This document shows positions 21,626 through 33,003 of a stretch of 64,000 bases of DNA, in pieces. The DNA lies in NCBI RefSeq assembly GCF_947507565.1, contig NC_089193.1:1167125-1231124 (forward strand), read 5' to 3'. Numbering within the stretch: position 1 is the first letter of the stretch; every line of letters begins with the position of its first letter. Source of the stretch: Oscarella lobularis. Lineage: Eukaryota > Porifera > Homoscleromorpha > Homosclerophorida > Oscarellidae. Made by a program: the position numbers and the translations under genes. The notes under the pieces were generated by a model, which saw only the letters and a list, made by a program, of their open reading frames with translations, ran no database searches and was not told where the DNA came from.

Positions 21626-24600
21626 CTACGATCGTTTCGAGCTACCAAATTGTTTACCTGTTACCGGACACACCTCCTTATTTCGACCGCAATGAAGATG
21701 GGTAACGACTCCGTTCGGATAACAAACGACGGTGGCATCATTGAAGGGCCGTCGACAAACTTGACAGAGCCTAATAAGACGAAAAATCAAATACCGTTTG
21801 GGGACTGGAATGCGCGATTGCGAGTGCCTGTCTTCGCCCACTGATATCGCCTTTGCTGTCGAATAGCGATGAACGTCGTGCTGCTGAACGCGCTCGCCTC
21901 TCGCCAAGCCGTGCTCGATCTTCGTCGTTCGACATCGAGACAGACTCAGGCGTAGGGAACGAGTGAGGAAAGTCGAAACCAGGCCAACGGACCAAGTATC
22001 AGGAATCAGCTCAAGAACCTGCACACGGTGAATGATGCCTCTTCTGGAATAAAGAAATCACTGACCTGCACGGCGTCAAATTCAGCCATGTGGCTGTTCA
22101 GTAGATCAACAGCTGGGGCCACCAGTGGCACGGCGCTATATCATTATTATAGCATACATCTTTGCCTGTAGAAATTCAAACCTTTCGGTGGGCTGTAGAT
22201 ACGCTTTGAGTAGTTCCTGGAACAAGTGCCTTTGGAACGTTCGATCCTTTCCCTGAGAGTTCAGTACGCAGTAGCGCTCCGCCTGGTGATAGTCTTGAAG
22301 TTTGTGAACGAGTAGGTTCAAGGCTTTCTTGTGCTCGCCCATCTGAAGCAAAGGAGACTAAGACTCTAATTTTTTATATATAAACGTTGTGCAGATGACC
22401 TTGCCGTACAAGACAGCGCATTCAGCGTGAAGGTCCGTGCCCCTTATTCGATCCAATAAAGATGATACTTGGTAACGAGACGAGCACTCGAGCAAATGCT
22501 TCAACTGATAACTAAATAAAGCAATATATAAGAAAAATATCATCTCCTTTTCTAATCACCGAGCTGCTAAGATCTTTTCTCGCGTCGACGACTGATCGGC
22601 TTTCAAAGCGAGAACATCGTCGAGATAGAGTAGAGCCAATTGAGTGTGAAGCCTCTCGTCCTGAAACACGCCCAATTTTTCTTCCCCTTAGTCTAAAACG
22701 ATTCCACTTCGCCCACCTCGACTTTCTTATTAAATATCAAATTTTGCAGAAACAATTTGAGAGCGGTGTTATAAGGTTGCAAAAATTTCAAAACCGACTC
22801 AGGACTGAGTTTAGGATGAGGCGTTTCACGATGGGGACGATCGGTAAAAATCTACGACAAATGGTCACGAGAGCAATCAAAGAATCCCGCTTCTGCTATC
22901 GATACTTTGACTGCTTCCTCCTGATCTTTCCTTAGGGCCCAGTCAGCGTACTGCAGAACAGTTTCGTGCTCGCCATAACTATACGATATAGTGTCTACGC
23001 TTTTGAAAGAGTACAAAGAAACGCGCTAACCTAGAGAGAAACTCTACTATGTAGCTAAACCCTGGAAAGCTTTCGTCTGTTAATTCGCCGTCGACGATAC
23101 TATAAAACAAGGTCTCAATATGTGAAATGGCGTTCGCGTTTTCATTGCACTTACGATTTCCACGTGTCTAACGCACTCTTTGCATCGTTATTGGAACAGT
23201 GCATGAGTGCCACGGCATGATGTTGCTGCACAGACTATCGCTCGTACCAAACGTCTCCCTCTCTCGCTGAACGCTTACTTTTGCATCTTTCAAATACGCT
23301 ATAGACTCATCTATAGCGCAGCAATTTTCACTCGCTATCAGTTGATGCAAGTGAGGCGAATTCAAATTGGCGTACAATTTCAGCAAGACAGTGTCGACAA
23401 TCTAAAGAAGCTCAGTTACGTCATTGGAATTTCTGCAGTCTCTTTATACTTCGCGTCTGCCATAGGCAGCCGGCTTCAATCGAATATCAGCCTAGGATAA
23501 ATTCCAAAATAAACCTACCGAAAAAAACAATATGAATTTATACCAAATAGTTCATTAGAAATTCGTTTGCTTTAGCTTCCATAGCTGGATTTCCTTTTAC
23601 TACATCAAAAAAATTAGCTATTTTTCAAATAACGAATTTGACTATATAACCAATTGATTCTATGTCTGATATCAAATGATTCTTGTCTTCGTATAAACTT
23701 GAAGTGAATTTGAATTTTCGAGGTAAGAGCTTGGGATAAAGAGCCACCAACTGGGAAATAAAGAATCGGTCCAATGTAGTCATGCAAATCCTCGTCGCCT
23801 ACCTCTCTCACGTCGACGTCACCCTCTCTAAGGTGCTTAGCCGCCGAATCAAAGTCTCCGGCGGAGAGATAAGCAAAGCCTGCTTGCTGTTCAACTTCTT
23901 GTATTTTCTGAAGGAAAAAAAGAGATCATTGCAGTCTTGGTAGTGTGAATGCTAAGATCCCAACTAAATATAGAACTACGTTCGTGAACTTCGAAGGCGT
24001 AGTTCGTAGAAAATCGATGCTTTTGCTCGAAATTTCGAGATTTCTCGAAGCTAGTCGCTCCAGCATCGATCTTCGTAGGTTTCGAGAGACTAAGCGTATC
24101 TAGAAAAGCCATTAGAGCGGCGATTTCGTACTAGCGGTGAACTAGATGTTAGAAGAACGACATTTCGTGCGTGGGAGACCAAGAATGGCGATATTTTGGT
24201 CCTTTTTCACGCGATTCAGTCGTTTCTTCTACTAGTTGAAGTGAAATTGCAATTCTAAAGCGTTTCGATCGCGACGATTCGACGGATCGTTCGTTTTAGG
24301 CGAGAAAATCGCAATGCGATTGGAAAATCTCGTTATTTTGGTGCTTTCGACTCGATTCGACCGTTTCTCTTTCTAGTCTAGTAGATTGTTGGGTTATAGA
24401 ACTTTTTTGATTCATGGGATCGACCAATCTTTAGTTTTGGACGAGAAAATCGCGAAAAAACTAACCGCCATCCTCCCCGCCGCCGCCCCCGCCCACCACA
24501 CCCATCTTAGCATATTTCACTGGGCACCGGCGCGCTGCGCCGGTGCCAAGTGAAATATGCTAAGATCCTAACTAATATAGAACTACGTTCGTGAACTTCG

Positions 24601-27600
24601 AACGCGCAGTTCATAGAAAATCGATGCTTTTGTTCGAAATTTCGAGATTTCTCGAAGCTAGTCGTACCAACATCGATCTTCGTAGGTGTCGAGAGACTAA
24701 GCGTGTCTAGAAAAGCCATTAGAGCGGCGATTTCGTACTAGCGGTGAACTAGATGTTAGAAGAACGACATTTTGTGCGTGGGAGACCAAGAATGGCGATA
24801 TTTTGGTCCTTTTTCACGCGATTCAGTCGTTTCTTCTACTAGTTGAAGTGAAATTGCAATTCTAAAGCGTTTCGATTGCGTCGATTCGACGGATCGTTCG
24901 TTTTAGGCGAGAAAATCGCAATGCGATTGGAAAATCTCGTTATTTTGGTGCTTTCGACTCGATTCGACTGTTTCTCTTTCTAGTCTAGTAGATTGTTGGG
25001 TTATAGAACTTTTTTGATTCATGGGATCGACCAATCTTTAGTTTTGGACGAGAAAATCGCGAAAAAAATAACCGCCATCCTCCCCGCCGCCGCCCCCGCC
25101 CACCACACCCATCTTAGCATATTTCACTGGGCACCGACGCGCTGCGCCGGTGCCAAGTGAAATATGCTAAGATCCTAACTAATATAGAACTACGTTCGTG
25201 AACTTCGAACGCGCAGTTCATAGAAAATCGATGCTTTTGTTCGAAATTTCGAGATTTCTCGAAGCTAGTCGTTCCAACATCGATCTTCGTAGGTGTCGAG
25301 AGACTAAGCGTGTCTAGAAAAGCCATTAGAGCGGCGATTTCGTACTAGCGGTGAACTAGATGTTAGAAGAACGACATTTTGTGCGTGGGAGACCAAGAAT
25401 GGCGATATTTTGGTCCTTTTTCGCGCGATTCAGTCGTTTCTTCTACTAGTTGAAGTGAAATTGCAATTCTAAAGCGTTTCGATTGCGTCGATTCGACGGA
25501 TCGTTCGTTTTAGGCGAGAAAATCGCAATGCGATTGGAAAATCTCGTTATTTTGGTGCTTTCGACTCGATTCGACCGTTTCTCTTTCTAGTCTAGTAGAT
25601 TGTTGGGTTATAGAACTTTTTTGATTCATGGGATCGACCAATCTTTAGTTTTGGACGAGAAAATCGCGAAAAAAATAACCGCCATCCTCCCCGCCGCCGC
25701 CCCCGCCCACCACACCCATCTTAGCATATTTCACTGGGCACCGGCGCGCTGCGCCGGTGCCAAGTGAAATATGCTAAGATCCTAACTAATATAGAACTAC
25801 GTTCGTGAACTTCGAACGCGCAGTTCATAGAAAATCGATGCTTTTGTTCGAAATTTCGAGATTTCTCGAAGCTAGTCGCTCCAGCATCGATCTCTGTAGT
25901 CTTGACAGCGTGAAGGCTTCTAACCTGTCTCTGCTGTGCTTCATCCAGAGAGAGGCCAAAGCCAACTTTGGCTAGTTGCAAGCCTTCGGCTATTTTCATT
26001 TGAGAAAATAGAGATTGAACCTACAACGAAAAAAGGCTTTGCAAAGAGAGCTGAAATATCGATCGTTGGCACCTGCTTGCTGAACGGAATAGAACACAAA
26101 GCATAAACGCGTTTGTCTGAAGCCACTAGGACCCTCTCTCCAAAATCGCCCAGCACTTTTCCACCCTGGGAAAAGAAAGTACTACTTCAAACGCATAAGG
26201 AGGAGGTGTAACCAACCTGAAATAAAATTGATTGCTTCCTTTCTTGATCTAAAACACTAGACGAGAAAAACGTCGTCAAGAAATGCCCGTTCGTACGCCC
26301 CCTTCATATGTTATCGTCCACCTGTACACGGTCACATTGGTTGCGCTGAGAGCGAGAACGTAAGGAAACGAGTAGGCGGTGTATCTGACATCCAACGAGG
26401 ACCAATTCAAAGGCTGATACTAGGTCGGATATATAGCATCAAATATATATTCCCCCCCCCCCCCCCCCCCCCACGTTCAACTGCTTACTTTTGCCTGGCC
26501 TGACTCGTTGACGAACAAGCCGAGCTCTCCTTGACGTATGAGAAACTCTCCCTGCATCAATCAATCAACGATTGAATTACAGAGACCAACTGATTATTTC
26601 TACCCCATACCATCGTAATTCTCTTTACAACAGGACGCGTCGTTTCCGATTCGTACGAACAAATATCTATTTTCTAAAACAAAGAAAAAAACTGTACACT
26701 CCTTATCCTTATCCAATTCAAATATTCATTACTCTATTAGTTGTTATATCGACTAGACAATAGTCACTAGGCAGAGCGGCACAAATATCCGGTCCGTCCC
26801 GAATCTGTCAAAAAAAAGAACGAGTCAAGTCTCTTTTCTCTCTGTTCGGCCTTTTCACCATGGTAACAACAACGTCCGGAAAAGGAATGTCGCGTAGCGC
26901 TATCAGTCTCTCCTCGGTCAACGTGTAAATTGTGACTAGTTTTCGACGAGTGTACGCTATGCAAATCTGCGACAGACGTGTGAGAGGTGAGACGTACAAT
27001 TAACTAATTTCCATATATAGCAAATGATGATTCTGACTTCAAATTTAGTTTGAGTTGACGAGTCGATGCTCTCGTTATGGCACATGGCCGAAACGTTCTT
27101 GAGTTTCACGCCCGGATCGACGAGCTGAAGTAGAACGGATGGCAACGTGTGACGAGAATATAAGAGATTTATCGAACCTGAAGACCCTGTATCTTCAGAA
27201 GAAAGACAGTGCCTAAGAAACGTCAATATAGAAAGAACCATCATCAATAGCTCTATCTACATACCATCTGACAAGACAAATAGTCTCGATAGCAAGGATG
27301 CAAGTATTAGCTGACTGACCGGTTTTTTCTGCACGCAAAAACGAGTGTCACCTTTTTTCTATATGCATACATAAGATGGAAGAATCGAACGTACTGAGCC
27401 CAAGCCCCGTCTATTTAGTTGCTGGCATTGAAACGTTATTCGTCCCGACACAGGAGAGGTGCCCTCTTTCAAGCGATAATGAACGATGACACTAAGAGAG
27501 AGAAAAAGCAGGTTTGTCTTTAGCTCGGACCTCTGTTATGAACGAGAGACGAGACTACGTGTCACTGCAAACCTCTATTATCTATACCAAGTCAGCCTGT

Positions 27601-27650
27601 ACTATGATTACACTGGTAAGTATCTAATGACCACTTCTCATGGAGTGACC
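21626..27650 (-). CDS. TGFBRAP1: TGFBRAP1 / VPS3-type CORVET subunit
   Basis: Rab5 effector subunit of the CORVET endosomal tethering complex. The 5' exons give a CNH beta-propeller (QKKPVSQLILASLLSRLFVL, SINLLYSRHTLPSVLLQLVD, CIAYTRRKLVTIYTL). Later come YALCSIPFSKQV, the linker IQEVEQQAGFAYLSAGDFD with REVGDEDLHDYIGPILYFP, MLKLYANLNSPHLHQLIASE, KLGEHEKAL-like MGEHKKALNLLVHKLQDY, ELIPDTWSVGLVSTFL and a C-terminal zinc region LCQVCRRPF...CYPNGVVTHLHC. DTWSV and the order of motifs fit TGFBRAP1 rather than VPS39. The first coding exon is not certain; an exon with SCVGTNN at about 27440 is included but the ATG is not pinned. One intron (about 23912-25922) is filled with tandem repeats, and another holds a 21-C run. 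Confidence 0.9.
24504..24566. repeat. 63-bp palindrome at unit boundary (copy 1)
   Basis: ATCTTAGCATATTTCACT ... AGTGAAATATGCTAAGAT: 30-base arms with one mismatch and a 3-base loop. The inner part GGCACCGGCGC/GCGCCGGTGCC is GC-rich, the outer part AT-rich. Confidence 0.92.
25111..25173. repeat. 63-bp palindrome at unit boundary (copy 2)
   Basis: Same palindrome as at 24504-24566, with one extra mismatch in the GC-rich inner part (ACCGACGC instead of ACCGGCGC). Confidence 0.92.
25718..25780. repeat. 63-bp palindrome at unit boundary (copy 3)
   Basis: Same palindrome as copy 1. The leftmost unit begins with only a degenerate half of the palindrome (GAATGCTAAGATCC at about 23947). Confidence 0.92.
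26452..26472 (+). repeat. 21-base poly-C run
   Basis: Homopolymer in a TGFBRAP1 intron. Length is likely variable and error-prone in the assembly. Confidence 0.95.
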
Positions 27651-27846
27651 ATTTCAGTAGTACAACCTCTCTGGTGTCATTAACTAATCAGACCCTTTGT
27701 TTGTCTCTCGATAGTGCAAGGTAAATTGCGCGAGTAGAATTCGACTATACGTATACACAGATGTCTTTTTCTTTTCCGGCTCTTTGTTGAGAAGAGGATC
27801 TCTCTCCCTGACCACGCCTTCCATTGGTTGCTGTGCTAAGGCTTTA

Positions 27847-28140
27847 ATGCACCGTTTTGCGATGCTTACCAGTCTGACGTTCCTATGTAGAGATTGTCTT
27901 CGTCGCATTCGAGGCATTCGATCTGCGTCGAGAGGTTCTCACGTGAATATCGGATCTTTTTACGCGTTCAGTGGGCTTACTGCTGTCTTTGGTTTGTCGC
28001 TGAAGAAGTCCTCGACCACGGGAACTATTTCGAATGCCTTGAACGCCATCTCTGCCTTTCGAGTCGCAGAAAATCGACGAGTAAACAATGCGGTAGCGCA
28101 CGCTATTTCAAAAGGCACGCTTACGAGAGTTTCATTATGA
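27847..28140 (+). CDS. hypothetical small protein with presequence-like N-terminus
   Basis: Open frame from ATG at 27847: MHRFAMLTSLTFLCRDCL, Arg-rich (RRIRGIRSASRGS), then a hydrophobic stretch GSFYAFSGLTAVFGLSL and an Ala-rich tail ending GTLTRVSL-stop. The pattern resembles a small mitochondrial membrane protein, but no family is recognised. It overlaps the presumed start region of the next plus-strand gene by a few bases and may be a chance frame or an alternative 5' exon. Confidence 0.3.
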   Translation: MHRFAMLTSLTFLCRDCLRRIRGIRSASRGSHVNIGSFYAFSGLTAVFGLSLKKSSTTGTISNALNAISAFRVAENRRVNNAVAHAISKGTLTRVSL

Positions 28141-29509
28141 CGTCACAATCGCCAGAGGATGGTTAGGTGTTCGAAGAGCTCGGCGTCGTGGTAGTTTTAT
28201 TTCTTATTTTTCAGACAAGTCCTCCTGCACCAACGCCGGATTTCGACTTGACCAATCCGTATTGTTCTCATTCTCCGTACAATAGTCTCACAGATAGACA
28301 CCTGAAACATTTTCACGCCAAACCAACAATCAGAAAATTATTAATTAGCAGAGGAATTTTGTCGGAAAATGGTTCTCTCAAGGAGCGGAGCCAGGTGGAT
28401 GAGAGAATACAAAAGGTGAAGATCTTCGTCAGAGAAAGGACGAAGGCTGAGGAACTAAATCGAAAGCGAATGAGGCAGCAGCTAAGGCAGGATGCAGCGA
28501 CGAGAGAAAGGATCAAATCAGAGCTGACAAATCGAAAGGAGATGCAACAGGCGAGGAGAGAAAGGGAAATACGAAAGAGGTCTGCTACGAGAGCAATTGA
28601 ACAGATGAAAGTTAGCCTGATGACTAAATACAGCGTTTTCAGTACTAAACGTATGAGTGTGCATGCAGGAACGAATTGTTAGAAGAACAAAAACTGAGAA
28701 ACTTATATCGAGAGGAGAGAAGAGGGAAAAGGAGCTAAACGAAAGAAGAAAAAACGTTCTTGAGGAACGTAAACAGAAAGTACGTACTGTGCAAGCAAGA
28801 ACGGGAATTATAGGCAATTCCGCTCTCTCAATTACAGGCCGAAGAAAGAATGAAAAGACTTATGACGTCAATCGAGCAACAGAGAGACGAGGACGCGAAA
28901 CAAAGGCGAACAGAGGAAGAAATGAGAAAAATTCGATCAGCGCAAAGGCAACAGTTATACGCTCTACTCCACGAAAAGCAAAGAAGTCATATATTAGTCC
29001 ACGACAAAACTATATAGCGTCATATATAAGTCGCGTTTTCTAATATAGGAGTCGAGCAACAGCGAAGGAAAACGAATAGGCTCGTGTCGCAAGAGAAATA
29101 CGAACAATCGCAGGCCTTTCTCAACAAATCGTGTCGCAGAAAAGCGTCGCATTTGGACGCGTTTCGCGAAGACATCGCCATAACGTACGGCAAATTTCAA
29201 AGCAGCCCCATCGCGATAAAGCAAGTCGTCTCGGCCAACCAGTACGCTCAGAGATATCGCGAAGCGTGCGGCCTGCCGTCCCCACAATTCGCACTACCGA
29301 CTCTCTACAGTGCGAATCAACGTCCAACTACACGTTCCGCCCCGAAGAATAGCGAACGGAAGGTCGTCTTCACCGACAAAACAATGATAAAGGGAACGAC
29401 TCAGAAGAGAGACATCGACGACGAAGTCGATGTGACGAAGCTAGCAAGGGACATTGTGCACGAGGCAATAACTGCGGGAGCTAGGCAGTTTGTCAAGTCG
29501 TGGTTGTAG
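28137..29509 (+). CDS. coiled-coil protein with FSIP2-like N-terminal motif
   Basis: The second exon holds DFDLTNPYCSHSPYNSLTDR and HLKHFHAKPTIRKLLISRG, which resembles the conserved N-terminal block of fibrous sheath-interacting protein 2 (DPYC...YxSLxDPHLK). Long Arg/Lys/Glu-rich coiled coil follows (RERTKAEELNRKRMRQQLRQ, EKRKELNERRK-like), then a C-terminal region FREDIAITYGKFQSSPIAIK and EVDVTKLARDIVHEAITAG, ending QFVKSWL-stop. About 430 residues, far shorter than vertebrate FSIP2. A ciliary or flagellar role is inference. The start at 28137 (MTSQSPED) is tentative because the first splice phase does not join cleanly to exon 2. It converges on WDR4 with 76 bases between stops. Confidence 0.6.
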
Positions 29510-29585
29510 TGCATGGGTTATGCAATATAAAACCGCACGGCTAGCCCGGCTAGGATTTGAAAATAGTGCAAATCGTATTAAGGAA

Positions 29586-31168
29586 TTAGACGTCGGATTC
29601 TTCCCTAGCTGAGGCCTTTTTTAGCAAGTTCCAGTTTCGAATTGCAGGTCGATCTAAAGTGCAGCTAAGATGTCTAATACGGTCGTTGATCGATTGGGAC
29701 AATGCTCGCGGTGTACGGATGCATATACTAACCGCCTATTGGAACCCCTTCTTACCTTCAAAAAAGGTCGAATCTTGAACGGTGACGTCGAGGTTTCCGA
29801 AATAATTTTCAGTTGCCACCAACTTTATCTGAAATAAAAAATTCCTACTACACTCCCCAGATAAATTTCTATACCGCATAAAAAGTACCTCTTCATTTGC
29901 ATATTCTATTATTGCTATAGGCTGTTTTTGATTTGCGGTCAGCACCCACAGTTTGTCCGAGCTATCAAAAGCCACGTGAAGAACTTCGGCGGAAACGGCG
30001 GCCACTCCACGACGACGCAAAGAATTCGACCGAGAACAGAAATCGTACAGAAAAACCGACGCATGTCTGCAAGGAAAGAAAGTCAGAGACGAAAAAAAGA
30101 AAACTATACACTAAGCAGTTGACCTATTCAAAGAGACCGCCACTAAATCGCTAACAGAACTGCAAGCTATCGTTGTCACTGCCTCCTGCTCTCAGAGACA
30201 ATTGAGGCTTGAAAGCTCTAAGAAACTTCGAAGCGCTTGCCTTCGATTCAGCTAAAACGCTAGTCATCGAACAATTTTCTCCCGTTTCATAGCGCCACAC
30301 ACCAAGAAATCCATCCTACGCGCATACAAAACCCAATAGCACAGCCAAGCCGACACGTATCTACGTACCTACCCCAGATCCCGATAAAGCAAACGCTGGC
30401 TTCAATCGATGAATCTTTACTTGACTAACACATCTATCCCAACGTTCGTTTACTATATAGGGTGCACGAGCCTACTGTACTTAGTGTGTCCGAGACAAAA
30501 GCTTTTGATGCTGTAGGCATTCGGCAAGTGACTGACTCTCAACTTTTCGTCTCGATCTGCACTGATGACGTATTTGCCGTCAGGAGACACTTCCTGAGAG
30601 AAGGAGAGAGTCATATAAAATAGCACTACGATTTAGGAGACCAAATCGAGTAGAATAGACACGTGGCCTAGTATCAATTCGCCAGAATGTTCAGAATCAC
30701 CGACGGAAAATCTAAATATTATAAAAAATCATTGTGATGAAGTAGAGAGTACGACTGTACCTGTAAACGTCACCAGACTTGTCAGCGACGTACAAATTGC
30801 CACCGTGAAATTTTAGAGCCATCGCCCGCTTGGACGTCTCTCTGTGGTTGGAAAATGAATACAAATGTTTTTTTTCCGTTTTGTCGCGTCACCTCGCGCT
30901 AACTCGAGTCCATTCGGTCGTGTTCCATATTTCGAGGGTTTTGTTATCGAAGGCCACTGCTAATTGAGTCCCTTCGGCGTTCGTTGTCGCGGCGATGGCG
31001 GCGTCGCCCGCGAGACGAAGCGTTTCGCTCGATTGCTTCGTTCTGGGAGGTCGCGTAGCGCCCGAGAAAGAACTGGGAGTAGAATTGAAACCTTTCTATT
31101 CTTTTGAGCCTGTTTTTGCATATCAGGACAGTCGTCTCGGACGATGGCAAGCACAAAACGAAGGCCAT
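29586..31168 (-). CDS. WDR4: WDR4 (Trm82), tRNA m7G46 methyltransferase subunit
   Basis: WD40 partner of METTL1 that makes m7G46 in tRNA. Exons on minus give AAIAATTNAEGTQLAVAFDN followed by KTLEIWNTTEWTRV, then KRAMALKFHGGNLYVADKSG DVYRFSV, whose VADKSGDVY matches WDR4 closely, SGELILGHVSILLD, and a late exon HVAFDSSDKLWVLTANQKQP. The last exon and stop near 29586 are approximate because several reading options exist. Start taken at the ATG of MAFVLCLPSSET, though the first splice phase is unclear. Lies 188 bases downstream of the adenylate-kinase-like gene on the same strand. Confidence 0.88.
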
Positions 31169-31356
31169 GTTCTCGGCTTTCGCGCGCACGTTAGGACGCA
31201 CTATTTACACCAGCCAATTATTTGCAACAAAAACAAAAAAGCGGAATCCCATTTTCAAATTTAGATTTTGAAAATAAATACTTTCTTCTCTATAGAGATT
31301 GTTAACGAAAGCAGATACTACTACTACGTATAGCTGTTTAGAATATCAGTCGTGAT

Positions 31357-32892
31357 TTACAATTCCCTGTGTGTTTCAGAGAAGGCGACAGTTAATCTTC
31401 GGCACATTTCTTCGTCTGACGACTTGGGAAAGATGAGCGTTTCATTTTCGGACGAACAGAACGCCTTGAACAGCGACGAGCCTGACCTATTTCCCGTCAG
31501 ACGATCCAACTCCCTGAGGCAATTGTTAAGAAATCCGTTTGGCTCGGATCGAAAGAGAATAGCTTTTTTAAACTAAACGATCAAAAAAATCTTAGTTGGT
31601 CAGTATTATAATTGACTACTAGTACTGACTTCTTGTGCTGTGGTCAAGGCCAAGGATGTGCCCTCCACATCGATAACAAATTTGGACCATTCGCAGGACG
31701 TGGTTTCTATGTATCGAGCCAAGAATTGCAGAACGTCTCCCTTAGAAATCAGGTTATCCTAAACGCATGTACATATACAATATTTTACCACTGAAGCCGA
31801 TAACGGCGACGGAACTATTTCCTCGAGCTTTATAGAGTGCATGTCAATTTTTTCCCAATTTTCTTTTACGCCCTCTGAGAAATAAACGTGCACTTAGATA
31901 AAGAGCAGCTTTAGGATCCCTTATATATACCGAAATTGAAAAATACCACCGTATCGTCGTGCTTTTTAACAGGCAATTCTCGTTCCGCTATGAAGTGTCG
32001 AGCCGCTTCCCACACCGAGTCCGTGTCGCCCGATCGAGCGTCGATCGTCACGAGTCGATTGGCTTTTCTGTAGTATGCAACGAATGGTCGAGCGGCGTTT
32101 TCGTGCAAGGCGTGTCGACGTTGGGTCTTTCCGGCGTCCGCTTCGTCCGTTTGGGCGCCGCTGCTTGGATCATTTGCATTGTTCAGATGAGCAGTCAAAT
32201 TGCGGAAGAAAATCGCGAACGGAAGTTCGAGCTCGAGAGCAATTGTCCCCGGAAACTAAAAGGCGAGATGAAAATGGATTAGTAATACAACAGTAGTTCC
32301 ACTGCCAGTTACGTTTTTTTCAAATTTTTCGATTTCTTCGCAGCACCTCTCTTTGACTAGGTTCTCGTTTTTGAGCATGAACTTCAAATTGGGCATGAGA
32401 TCGATCAAGAACAGAGACTGCTCCTTTGGAGCGGCTCTTAACTCCTGCAAAACCAATTTGAAGAGCCACTCGATCGTCAAGTGATGAGGCTCCTCCTCGA
32501 GAAATTGCATGATTTCGCGATTCGTCGTCAGCACGACATTTCGCGATATCTTGACTTTTTTCGGCAGCGATCTGAGCATCAGATCTTCGCCGCTGATCAA
32601 CTGAAAGCCGAACATCGAGCAGAGATGATCGATCGTCTTTCCTTTTCCCGTTCCGGGACCGCCTTCAATTAGAGGAAAAAGGCGTGGTTTGTGAAGAGAA
32701 AGGAGGCGTTACACACAAGTACAGTACAGTACCGAAGATGAGAGCTACGAGTGGTCGGTGCTCTTGGACAACTTTCGCTACCTGCGATCCGACCTCGATG
32801 TCCGCTCGAGCCGGTTCGACGTAAGGCGAATCGGCGCCTATATCGCGATTGCTTTGCGAGGAGAGAGCAGCTCTGCTGTCCGAGCAACCCAT
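31357..32892 (-). CDS. adenylate-kinase-like P-loop protein with acylation-type N-terminus
   Basis: The first exon begins MGCSDSRAALSSQSNRD: Gly2-Cys3 suits N-myristoylation plus palmitoylation (inference). The next exon carries a P-loop GGPGTGKGKTIDHLC and SMFGFQLISGEDLMLRSLP, as in adenylate kinases and related NMP kinases, then SLFLIDLMPNLKFML. Later VAYYRKANRLVTIDARSGDT resembles the end of an adenylate kinase core. A further C-terminal region (DVLQFLARYIETTSCEWSKF and SLFKAFCSSENETLIFP) is not part of a standard kinase; I cannot assign it. The stop follows ETHREL at 31357-31359. The lid arginines are not clear, so catalytic activity is uncertain. Confidence 0.65.
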
Positions 32893-33003
32893 TTTGCGTG
32901 TGCGTGTGCGGAGCTCGACAATGGACTGCGAGCCAATGAGATTACAGGTACAAAAACAAAGTGCACGGTCCCCCGGATAAGTCCACAGCGCTACAAATGT
33001 TTT

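Larger units (their letters stand above)
23940..25890. repeat. 607-bp tandem repeat array inside a TGFBRAP1 intron
   Basis: Three full units and one partial unit repeat with a period of 607 bases (equivalent points at 24504, 25111 and 25718), nearly identical to one another. Each unit carries the sequence around CGAAATTTCGAGATTTCTCG, a GC-rich CCGCCGCCCCCGCCCACC patch, and ends in a long palindrome. Exons QQRQ and KIQEVEQQAGF on either side splice across it in frame, so it lies entirely within an intron. Each unit's open frames (about 70 codons) have no independent support. Confidence 0.92.

Noticed and set aside
24112-25326. Repeated 70-codon frames in the 607-bp array
   Set aside because: They lie inside an intron whose flanking exons splice together in frame; the repetition is of DNA, not of a gene family.
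23940-25890. CRISPR-like array impression
   Set aside because: Unit length is 607 bp with no short repeat-spacer pattern, and the genome is eukaryotic.
31352-31576. 74-codon plus-strand frame
   Set aside because: Antisense to the last exon of the adenylate-kinase-like gene, which continues an established coding frame.
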